From contig CAJNDS010000335.1 in NCBI GenBank assembly GCA_905221605.1, positions 1,683,430 to 1,747,429 of the forward strand: a stretch of 64,000 nucleotides of DNA, written 5' to 3'. The stretch's first letter is position 1. Each line of letters begins with the position of its first letter. Both the position numbers and the translations under genes were made by a program. The stretch comes from Symbiodinium natans (lineage: Eukaryota > Sar > Dinophyceae > Suessiales > Symbiodiniaceae). The notes beneath the pieces were generated by a model. That model had not been told where the DNA came from, made no database searches, and saw nothing but the letters and a program-made list of their open reading frames with translations. Below, piece by piece: positions 49,001 to 61,000 of this stretch.

Positions 49001-52000
49001 TATTGTAGCACAAAGAGGGTTTAGGGCTTTCAAATTTTCACTTTCCAGTCAGCCCTGAACGTTCATGTTCCGGGCCCAGGAAATGTGTGCATTGTGCTTT
49101 GCCCGCTGATCCATGCTGATGCCGTGCAGCTGGTCACGATGCTCCTTGGCCGTGATCCCAACAACCTACTCCCTAACCCTAAACACTACGCCCTAACCCT
49201 AAGGTTCTGTGCACCTAAATAGTGATACTTGGGCCCTCCCTTGCTCAGTCGTGCTTGCTGCTATCACCTCAACACAGCACCACAAGTCTCCCTAAACCTA
49301 AACCCTCAACCCTGACATATAAGTACAGTTGTGCTCATCCCAAAGGCCCCGCAACCTAAACCCTAAACCCTAAACCCTAAACCCTAAACCCTAAACCCTA
49401 AACCCTAAACCCTAAACCCTAAACCCTAAACCCTAAACCCTAAACCCTAAACCCTAAACCCTAAACCCTAAACCCTAAACTGAACACGAAGTACAGTGTT
49501 GCCATGGTTGGTTTACATCGTATCTATGAGCCAGTATCCATGAGCCACCGAGTGCTTTGAGGGCTTAGAGCTTTCAGGGTCTTCGCCCCTAAACCCTAAA
49601 TTTAAGAGCCTCCGGCTCAAGCCGCCGACCCCGCTGGAGCATAGTTGAGAGGTCAAACCCGCTCGCATGGTTCGAAGATCATCGCAGCCTGCTCGGCAGA
49701 GTTCTGTGAAACGTTTGGGGGGGGTTGGGGGGCAAGCCAAAAAGAGGGGGCGGGGGGGTAGGGGCGGTGGGGGGGGGGGTGGGGGGGGGGGGGGGGGGTG
49801 GGGGGGTTGGGGGGGGTGGGGGGGGGGTTTGTGGGGGGTGCGGGGGGGGGGTGAGGGGGGGGGGGGGTGGGGGGGTGGGGGGGGTGGGGTGGGGTGGGGG
49901 TGCCGAAAACGCTGATTTTGCTGCGGGCGCCCCTACCCCCCTGTGCTGAACCGCCTGTTTACGCTGTGCGGGTTGTCGGTCCTCCGCGAAAAAATTGTGC
50001 ACCGACCCCCGTTTTGGGGGGGTAAGGAGGGAAAGAGGGAGTTTCACCTCCTTTTCCCATCCAACACGCCGCCAGGGTCGGCAGACCTAAACCCTAAACC
50101 CTAAACCCTAAACCCTAAACCCTAAACCCTAAACCCTAAACCCTAAACCCTAAACCCTAAACCCCGAACCCATGCTCTCATGAGGAATACTTCAGCAAGT
50201 TCAGCCCTGAACTGTTAAACCCTGAACTCCAAACTCTCACCTGCTCATGGCTCAGATTGTCCACACATGCTTCCCTGAAGCTGTACTTGGAGGCTCATGG
50301 TGCTTAATAACCCAACTATCACTGTACTTATAACCCAACTATAGCCATATTGGGGCACTTCAAGGGCTTACAAGTGGGTTATAAGTACCCTAAACCCTAA
50401 ACCCTAAACCCTAAGCCCTAAGCCCTAAACCCTAAACCTTACACCCTATAAGTACGGTTATAATAGGGCTTACAAGTGGGTTCTAAGTACAGTTATAAGT
50501 ACCATCAACCTCCAAGCACATGCACTCTGGACCGAATCGGGGAACCAGGAAGGTTCGGGAGGTTCACCCCTTATACTGACAGTCTTTACTACGGATTATG
50601 GTACCTCCTATTGTAATCCCTATCAGGGTTTACGGTTTAGGGTTTAGTATAAGGGGGAACATCCCAAAGGAAGGTCCAAGACGGTCTGAAGCTGTATCCC
50701 TCGTTCGTGCAGCATGTGCCAATCTTTGCGAGGCTGAGCGCTGTTCTTGTCTTGGCTATGGTTGAACTAGCGGTTTAGGGTTTTGGGTTTAGGGTTTAGG
50801 ATGTGCTTTCAGTCATGTAAACCCGCTTTCAATCTCTAATCGGAGCCCAATACGCCATAATTGAGGACTATACTTAAACAAACTCGTGAAAAGGGTTCTG
50901 ATGAGCCCTAAACCCATAAGCCCTAAACCCTGTAAACCCTAAACCCTAAACCGTCTGAAGCCCCTTAGGAACATCATCCTCTACCTGAGCCTGGTAGCCA
51001 CTGCTGTGGCCCAGCCTTGGCGTATGCCCGCAAGCAATGTACTGGACATGTGGCTCCACGTCGGCTTGCTTGCGGCCCGTTTGCAGTTATAAGCCCCTAC
51101 TGAACCCTGAAACCCTAAACCCTTCACCCTACGCCCTAACCCCTAAACCCTAAATCCTAAACCCTAAACCCTAAACCCTGACCCGTAAACCCTACGCCCG
51201 TCTGTTCTCCTTAATTGTTCGCAGTGTATCCTTCTGGGATTTGGCGCTTAAGGCGTTTAGGCTTGGGGTTCAGGCTTTAGGGTCTAGGTCCCCAATGCAA
51301 AGGATTCCGAATCATACCGCAAAACCGCTCCTATAGCCCTGAATGTCCCAGATTAGACCCAATACATTGCGCCTATGGTTATAAACCTCATTGTTATTGT
51401 AAGCCCATAAACCTTGTAAACTCTAGTAGCCCTAACCTAACCTAAAGAACCCCCAATAAGCCCTAATAACTCTATTCACCCTTCGAAATTTCTTTGTTTG
51501 GTTGCTGGGAGGGTGATTTTGTATTCCGGGGCGCGGATTGCGTGCCCCAGTTTTGGGGGGTTGAGAACTGCCTAGAACTGGTTTGCCGAACTAACCCCTC
51601 AAACCAAAAACATTGAACAAAGAAAAGAAAACAAACTAAACAAGTAAAGTCTAGGGTTTTGTGAGGCTTAGTGGAGTAGGGAAACTTCGGTTGCAAGTAT
51701 CTACAGGTAATTTCATGGGCCCTTATTATGGTCCCGTACCCTCTTTAGAAGGTTTCTGATGTATGGGCCTTTGGGTTGTAGTTGTGGGGCAATGGGTCCC
51801 CTTTTCAGGGCCCATACTAAGGGACCATGAAACCTAAACCCTAAACTCTAAACCCTAAACAAGAAAGTAACATGTCTAGGATTTTGTGTTTGTTGACCAA
51901 ACGGGGCCTCGGGATTCAGGTTTTTTGGGCGTCACTGCAGCTTTCAGGCACTGATCTCAGCCTTGGAGGATCGTTTAGGGTTTAGCGTTTAGGGTTAGGA

Positions 52001-55000
52001 GAAAGCAGAAGCCCTACAATGGGTACCTTACGCTGCTAAGGGTTCTGAGTACCCTTAGGCCTTACGGCCTCTGCTCCCTAGGTCCGGGCATCAAGAATAG
52101 GGGTAGACACCTTATGCTCCCGCTATTGATCCTCTCGGATCTCAAAGCCTACGTCTTCAGCATGGAATGGTTTAGGGGCTCGATGTTTTTCGGGTTGAGG
52201 GAGTTGGAGGTTCGGGTTCAAACCCTAAAGTCTAAACTCAATACCTTAATAACCCTAATTCCCCTAAGAACCCCAAGAACCCCAATCTTAGGGCTTCTTC
52301 AGGTTTAGGTTAAGCAACCCTAAACCCTAAACCCTAAACTCTCTTCAGGTTTAGCCCCAACTGCAGGTGGTGATGGACATGGCTTCTGTGTTTGCCGCGC
52401 AGGAGGTGGACTCTGAGACCGCCATAATGGGGGGGGGGGGTCCGAAATAGGGTTTAGGGTACAGGGTTTAGGGTTTGGGGTGGTCCCTATTACAAGGGGA
52501 TCCTAGAAGTTGGGGGTCTATCTAAGGGGTCCCTTACTTTGGCTATTTTCGTAACCCCTCATATAGGGTTTCTTATATGGCCCTTCAAGGCCCGGGGGGG
52601 GGGGGGGAACCGTTAAGCCTAAACCCTAAACCCTAAACCCTAAACCCTAACCCCTAAACCGTAAACCGTAAACCCGAAACCCTAAACCCTAAACCTAGCT
52701 TTGGGCAGCCTAGGAAGCCTTGGGGAGTCGTGGGAAGTGTTAGGGAACCTTGAGTTACATGCCCCCCCCCCCCCGCCCCTCAGAACCCTGTAAGTTTAGG
52801 GTTTCATGCTTGGGGGTCCTTGGGCTTTCGGGCGTAGGGTTTAGGCTTGAGGGTTTAGGGTTTAGGGCTTTGGAGATTGTAGCTTTTCTTCTTGATGGGC
52901 TGTGTTTTTGCAGAGGTTCAGTGGACCAGCTTTGCGTGATGTAGGGGAAGAGGCTTTTCAGCCGAAGCCAACCCACCCCCGGCCCCTCCCCCACATCCTA
53001 AACCCTAGACCCTAAACCCTAAACCCTAAACCCTAAACCCTAAACCCTAAACCCTAAACCCTAAACCCTAAACCCTAAACCGCAATCCTAGGATGCCTTC
53101 ATTTCCGCCATCATCTCAATGCTGTTCTTGAGCTTCATGGCAGTGGGCATCTTGCTGGTCATCCTCCATGGAATCGATCCTCTCCTGCGCTACTTACGCC
53201 CCACCCCCTCGGGTTTAGGGCTTTGGGGTTTAGGGCTTCGGGTTTAGGGTTCAGGGGTACCCCAAACCCCTAAACCCTATCAACCCTTTCAACCATACAA
53301 ACCCGATAAGCCCTATCAACCCGATCAGCCCGATGAACCCTTTAAACCCTAGAAACCCTATAAACCGGATGAACCCGATAAACCCCTATATACCCTATAT
53401 ACCCTATCAACCCTATAAATCCTAAAATCCTATAAATCCTGCAAACCCGATGCGCCTTATAATCCCTGTCAACCCTATAAACTCTAAGCCCTAAGTAACT
53501 CAAGGTCTTGCTGGGTTGCAGCGCCCAGCATTCAGGATGCAGAGTTGGAGTCTCAGGGTTTCATGAAGTAGTAATGTTGAGGCCTTAGAAGTAGGCTTTA
53601 TCTTTGCCTCTAAGCCCGAAACTCTTAAACCCTAAGCCCGAAACCCTAAACCCCCAACCCCAAAAGGCTCAAACATGAGGGGCCGCCTTTTTCAGAGCTG
53701 CATGTTTTTTTTTCATGTTCGAAGTCCATATTCTTTGTAAGGTACTTGTCTGCGTAGGTTTGACTGTTTCGCAGGGTACCACTACTAGTTGCTAAGCTTC
53801 TCAGGAGAAAGAAAGCTTGTTCACAACCCTAAGCCCTAAATCCCAAACCCCAAACCCCAAACCCTAGACCCTAAACCCTCAACCCTTAACCCTAAACCCT
53901 AAACCCCAAACCGTAAAGTCCCCTGAACTCACGACTCTCCTAAACTCCTGAAGCCCGAGTGGTCCTAATTCCTTACCCTACAGCACTTGCAAGCTTTACA
54001 AGGGTGCTAAACCCGAAACCCTAAACCCAAACCCTAAACCCGAAACCCTAAACCCCAAACCCTAAACCCTAAACCCTAAACCCTAAACCCTAAACCCTAA
54101 ACCCTAAATAGAAAGGTGCTACAGGTGGCTCGTTCGCGCCGGAAGCCCTGGCGATTCTTTCTGTCGCATCACAAGTTCGCAGCAGGTGCGGCTTGTGATG
54201 TCAGAACCCGTCTCTGGGGTTCGTTTTCACGAAGGGCTTAGGTTTCAGGGATGAGGGTTTAGGTTTAGTTAGGGCTTAGGGTTTAGGGTTTAGGGTGTAG
54301 GGTTTCTTGTAATTGCTGGATTTTGGGTTTGGGGTCTGGGGTTCGCCTACGCCTTCAACCGTAAGTGTGCAAGACGTGCAAACACGAAATGTTGAAGCTT
54401 TACTGGGCCGGGCCGGTACTCCCTAAAGCCTACACCTGAGAGCCTAAAGCCTGCACCCAAGTTTGGTGCTTAGGCTTTCGGGGTCTAGGAGTTTAGTGGT
54501 TCCGGGGTTAGGGTCTAGGGTTTAAGGCGTGTTTTTCTTTGGGGGGGGGGGGGGGGCAATGAACTTGAACGACTAGTCTTTTCGCCTGCTGCCTCTGAAC
54601 AAGTTTTTGGAAAGAAACCCAATCCGGAGTGGGCCTTGTTATTTGGGGGTCCGGGGGGGAGGGGGGGGGGGGGGGGGGGTGATAAGCCTCCGCCAAACAA
54701 ACCAGGCTACCACAGCCGCTACCCTTTTATTTCCTGGGTTGCCTTTAGTCCCTAAACCCTAAACCCTAAACATAGTCCCTAAACCCTAGACCCTAAACTC
54801 GTTGCTGCAAGAGGCCTTCTAGGCCCTGCCATCAGAGGCACGCCCAACCCTGGACCCTAAACCCTAAACCCTAAACCCTAAACCCTAAACCCTAAACACT
54901 AAATCCTAAACCCTAAACCCTAAACCCATCCCTAAGCCCAAAAATCTGCAGCTTTTCTGGCCCTACTTGGAGGTTCAGGGTACTTCTTTAACCCAGCTAT

Positions 55001-58000
55001 AGCTGCATTGAGAACCCCTGATAAACATATTCGGGTAGTTAAGCGGCTTTATAAGTGGGTTATAAGTAAAGTCATTGTTGGGTTAGAAGTGCCCTGCACC
55101 TCCAAGTAGCCCTAAACCCCAAACCCCAAACCCTGAACCTCCAAGGAGGCCGGGCTATTTGGGGCGTAGGGTTTGGGGTTTCAGGGTTCAGGGATTCATG
55201 GGTGTTGGCGTGTATGGAAGCTGTGGGGTTGTCGGGGTTTAGGGTTTAGGGTTTAGGGTTTAGGGTTTAGGGTTTAGGGTTTAGGGTTTAGGGTTTAGGG
55301 TTTAGGGTTTAGGGTTTAGGGTTTAGGGTGTTTCGAGGCCTGCACTCCATCCCGCAGGTGCCTTCGCGAGGCTTCTCAAGATCCACCTTCAGAAGCTTGA
55401 GAGGTACATAACCCCTATATATATATATATATATATGTGTATACACACACGTTTAGGGTTTAGGGTTTAGGGTTTAGGGTTTAGGGTTTAGGGTTTAGGG
55501 TTTAGGGTTTAGGGTTTAGGGTTTAGGGTTTAGGGTTTAGGGCACAACCCCTGTGTATATATACATACATACCCTATATAGTCCCTATATACCTACGTAG
55601 CCCCTACATAACTCCCAAATATCCTGAGGGGTACATAACCCCTATATATATTTTTTTATACACACACACATATACTAGGACCGGGAGTTGGCCCTTTTAT
55701 CCTTTTTGTAGGGTTGGGGTTCCCTTATCGTGCCCTTAAAACCCAAAAGGGTACCCTGTTTATTCCTAGGTTACTCCCGGGTCTAGTATATATATATATA
55801 TATGCATATATCTCCTTACTATATAGTCCCTATATGCCTAAGTAGCCCCTAAATAACCCCCAAATAACCCCCCTAAGGTCCCTTATGGGTCCCTCCTTAG
55901 CCAACAGTTGAACTTTTGACTTTTGGGGTTTCCTTATGTAGTAGGGATATTCAAGTTTAACATGTTCCCCTTCGGATATTGGTGAAGTAAGGAAGCGATT
56001 TGGGTTTCCTTATTTTGCAGGGATATTCAAGTTTAACATTTTTCCCCTTTGGCCATTGGTGAAGTAAGGAAGCGAAGTGTGCACTTCACCACCTTCCTGG
56101 ACACGGACACTTACCTCTAGCCGATATTTGGGAGCTGTATGTTTTTTGCGTTTCCTTTCCTGTACAGGAACAACCTGTAACAACCCGAAGCCCGAAGCCC
56201 GAAGCCCCAAACCCCAAACCCTAAACCCTAAACCCTAAACCCTAAACCCTAAACCCTAGACCCTAAACCCTAAACCCTAAACCCTAAACCTTCGTTTTCT
56301 TCCTTCGGAATGAGGAGCAGTAAGGACAACCTCCGTGATCTGACCGAGCTTTTCAGCTTCGTGAGGGCGTCAGAGACCCTTGCGAGTGGAAGGTTTAGGG
56401 TTTAGGGTTTAGGGTTTAGGGTTTAGGGTTTAGGGTTTAGGGGCAAGAACAATTTCGCATTGAGATTTGATGTCCGGCAAGTTGTCGGAGAGTGGATATA
56501 GTGATATAGTACAGGATTCCAGAATCATTTAGTGGCCCGGAACACTTCCCAGAGGGTCCAGTTGTAGTATCATGATGGAACCCTAAACCCTAAACCCTAA
56601 ACCCTAAACCCTAAACCCTAAACCCTAAACCCTAAACCCTTGCAAATGGACCCTCAGGGCTGCAGCCCAAGGACCGTTGTGGTGCTGGCGAGCGCGGGGA
56701 TCTTGGCCCGCAAGTGGTGCATTGGCGAGATTGTTTCTGCAAGATTACACAAGATCCACACGCTCGTGCTGAAGTGGCCCACATTCATCTATCCCAACGA
56801 GCTCTTCTGCAAGAACTTGTTCCTCGGATGCCCAGTAGGCGCACTTTTTTCCGCATGTTTGTGAGTTCTGGGTTGAAGACTCAAGCCCTCCACAAGCGCA
56901 AAGCCCCAAAGCCTATACTCCTCCAACATTAAGTCCTAAGCCCCGTACCCTGTACCCTAACCCCTAAACCCTAAACCCTAAACCCTAAGCTCCGGTAACC
57001 AAGGACCGTTGCGATTCCCGGCGTTGAGGTGCTGACGGCCCACGGCATATCTCTGAATGACGTGGCGGACGCCATGACGTGGCTCAGAGCCGCGGACGCG
57101 ACTCTTAGTAGCTGAAGAGTACACTTTACACTGTTTTGGGGATACTACAACCTCCTATTAGAACTGAAAGTGGACACTTTGTTTTAAAAGGGCTTCAACC
57201 CTAAACCCTAAACATATGAACTCAGCCACTAAGGATTTCTGTCCCAGATTTGTTGGACGCTGAGTCCATCAGTCGCATTTGCGACAGCTTGACCGGGATG
57301 ATGCCAAGAGTCCACCTCATCAACTTAGAAAGCTTCTAGGGTTTAGGGTTTAGGGTTTAGGGTTTAGGGTTTAGGGTTTCTAAGCCCTAAGCCCTAACCC
57401 AAAACCCTACATCCCAAGCACCAAGCCTAAAGCAGTCCAAGGTGTCCACCTCGCGCGAGCGGAGCAAGAATCCCAAGGAGCCTCAGTGGCCCCTAAGCCC
57501 CGAACCCTAAATCCTAGGGTTTAGGGCTTAGGGTTTAGGCTTTAGGGTTTAGGCTTTAGGGTTTGTGGTTTAGGCTTAGATGTACTTGTTGACCTTTCCG
57601 TATATGAAAGCCTTACAAGAATGCAGGCTTCAGTTCGTTTGTAGGCGAAGACCCAAGCCAAGCCAAAAGGTCGCTTTGTCTCAAGTGAGTCAGACAAGGA
57701 GGGGTCCCCTTTATTATACTAACTGTAGTCAAGGGACTTATAACCTAATTAAGAGGGTTTATAGGGTTTAGGGTTTAGGGTTTAGGGTTTAGGGCCAGGG
57801 GACTTATCACCTAATTTGGGATCCTTATAACCCAATTCATGGCTCTTATAGCTCCACTTATAGCTAAGGGGCCCCTCCTTGTACTCGGACCCCTTTGAGG
57901 ATGGACCCCTAAAGAGGCCTGTTCATACACTCCCAGTATGCACTCATACAACCCGAGGGTACAACCTTAAGTGTCCAAGGTAACCCCTAAAGCCTCAACG

Positions 58001-61000
58001 CCAAACCCCACACCCTAAACCCTAAACCCTAAACCCTAAACCCTAAAACCCTAAAACCCTAAACCCTAAACCCTAAAACCCGAAACCCCACGCCCTAAAC
58101 CCTAAAGCCCTAAACCCTAAACCCTGGACACCTGAGGAGACTTCACCCATGCAGGCCAATTGCCTCATCCTGGCAGACCCCCGCAACTCAGCCAACTAGG
58201 TAAGCCTGGGGGCATTTCATATGTTAGTTTAGGATTTAGGGTTTAGGATTCAGTCCCTGGGGACATTTTACATGTTCGCTTATTGGGTTGAAGAGGATCA
58301 TGTACTGGATTGTTGTTCAAAGGGTTTTAAGGGCCATCATAGCCAAGAGCTGAATTTCAACTTTGCCCAGGATGCCCAGTAGTGCCCGTAGTTCCCTTCT
58401 TTTCATGAGTTTTCAACCTAAACCCTACACCCTAAACCCTAGACCCTACATCCTAAACCCTAAACCCTAAACCCCAAACCATCTATCTGGCCTTCCCTCC
58501 CCCGAACCCCAAACCCCTAACACCTTTGGGTACACAAGTTGCGGTTTACTGCCTTGTTGTAGGACTCCGAAGCTTTCGCCTAAGCCCTAAACCCGAAACC
58601 CGAAAGGAAGCCCATTGGTCCATCTACCCACAGCCGGAATCCCTAAACCCTAAACCCTAAACCCTAAGCCCTAAGCCCTCAACCCTAAGCCCTAAGCCCT
58701 AAGCCCTAAGCCCTAAGCCCTAAGCCCTAAGCCCTAAGCCCTAACCCGTACACCCCTTAATTAAATGGGCCCAGGTCACCCCAAAAGAGCCCTAATCCCC
58801 ACACTAATCCCCAGACTCTGAACCCCTAAGCCCCTACAGCCTGCATAGCCTAGATAAAGGGTTTAGGGTTTAGGGTTCAGGGTTTAGGGTTTAGGGCTTT
58901 GAGGCAACCAGGAAGCAGTGGCCACGTCCTACATCCTTGTCGAACTTCTCGTCGCCCTGCTGAAGGGCGATGTTCTTCCAATCGTGCTGCAGGGAGCCTT
59001 TGTCTTTGTTAGGGTTTAGGGTTTAGGGTTTAGGATTTAGGGTTCAGAGTTTTTCTGTCCTCATGGCTTAGGGCTTTAGGGGCCTTTGTTGTTTCGTCGT
59101 GTTTCGAAATCGTGCCGCAGCGGCCTTTCTTGGCCCTTTCTCGGCTTCAATTCCCTAGAAGCCCCATCGTCGTCCTAAACCCTAAACCCTAAACCCAAAA
59201 AAAAACCCTAAACCCTAAACCCTAAACCCTTTTGAGTCCTTGCTCCTTGGGACCTAGGAAAAGAGAGCATGCCAGAGAACTCGGGGAGGCAGTGGCAGGT
59301 GCTTCTGGTTTGCTCTTCCGGCTGCTTCAAGTCCAGCGATCTTGCTTACTGGCTCCTTGGTAGCCCTCTGCGGTTCCCGGCTGCCTTTTTTTTTTTTTTT
59401 TGGGGGGGGGGGGGTTCTAGGTCCTAGAGCAGAATCTAGGAAGCCTTGTAAGATAACCAACCCCAAAAACGACCCTCATTACCCTGAACCCTGAACCCTG
59501 AACCCTAAACCCTAAACCCTAAACCCTAAACCCTAAACCCTAAACCCTAAACCCTAAACCCTTACTGGGCTACCACAAGGCTCATTGACTTGTACCACGA
59601 CTTGGCACCCGTCATCCTCCCAATTGCAGGGTCCGAGTTCGTGGTGCCACTGGCGCCGTTCCCCGGCTCGATCTAAGGGTTAGGGTTTAGGGTTTAAGGT
59701 TTAGAGTTTAGGGTTTAGAGTTTAGTGTTCAGGGTGGACGATTGAATGTTCTGAAGTGCTGAATATACGTACTATCACGCCAATAACCACCCTTTGGCTT
59801 TCCTTAGAGCTAGGGGGCCATATAATCCGAGCTAGGTCGCAAACAGGGCACCGTTTCCGCTTCAGCATAGGGTTTAGGGTTTAGGGTTTAGGGTTTAGGG
59901 TGTAGGGTGTAGGGTTTAGGGTTTAGGGTTTAGGGTTTAGGGTTTAGGTGCTAGGCCTCTCTGGAACCTAGAGTGAGTATCCAGTCCATCCACAACCCAA
60001 TCGAGGTACGAAGATGCAGCTTCCAGCGTAGAGACGCCCCTCACCGACCACGAGCACAACATCTATTGCTCAATGATCGGTCTTGTGTTCCAGGAGATTG
60101 CCATTGTTTTTGCACCGCAATCCAGCACCCAGGAGGACACCCCCTTGCATGCGTTCCTGACGTGATTTGAGTTGTGCATGGAGGGGCTGCAGCATATCCG
60201 TTTGACGAGTATTGGGTATTCGCAACTGCAGAGCGCCCTAAAGACTACAACCCTTCTAGTCCCCCTCACTAAACTAGGAGTAGTGTAACGACTTGTATTA
60301 CAAATTTACTCATAGTAATAGCACTTGTATCCGTACTTGGGGCCCTGGCAATTATCGCCAGGGCATTTTTCCGGCAGAACCTAAAGGCCCAAACCTAACC
60401 CGCACTGTACATGTGCGTTTGACCTGGAGACCCTAAAGCTACGACGACCCCCGCCGGGCCGTAACTGAGGGCCGCAGGGTTCTATGTCACGTAGGGCTTA
60501 GGAGGAGTGGTCGCGTATAAGCTTGAACCAGATCTCCTAAACCCTCAACCCTAAACCCCAAACCCCAAACCCCAAACCCCAAACCCCAAACCCTAAACCC
60601 TAAACCCTAAATCCTAAACCCTAAACCCGAAACCCTAAACCCTAAACCCCAAACCCTAAACCCTAAACCCTAAACTCGTGGTGTGCTGGGTGGGATGGCC
60701 TGCAGCTGGAGGATTTGGAGCTGCGCGTGAAGCAGATTGCACTTCGCTTACAAGCCAAGAGCTCAAGGCCGTCGGTTTAGGGTTTAGGGTTTAGGGTTTA
60801 GGGTTTAGGGTGTAGGGTTTAGGGTAAACGCGTGAATCCCTTGAGTAGGGGTTTAGGGTTTACGGTTCAGGGTTTAGGGTTTAGGGTGTAGAGTTTAGGG
60901 TTAGGAACATGCCTCAGCCCTAAACCTTAAATCCCAAGCCCCTAATGATTTTTTAAGCTTAAGGCATCATAGGCAGGGTTGGAACTCGTTCCCGTAAGAG

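Noticed and set aside
49667-50047. Glycine-rich or proline-rich proteins over the G/T tract
   Set aside because: Low-complexity core of repeat R7.
54374-54415. Exon reading TCKHEMLKLYWAGP inside the TIR module
   Set aside because: The exon at 55358-55403 (AFARLLKIHLQKLE) fits the family and the phase left by 54185; this block does not.
58191-58204. GTAAG at 58200 as donor of the exon at 58155
   Set aside because: Using it would place an in-frame TAG in the exon; the GC donor at 58191 gives the expected NSEAVAT join.
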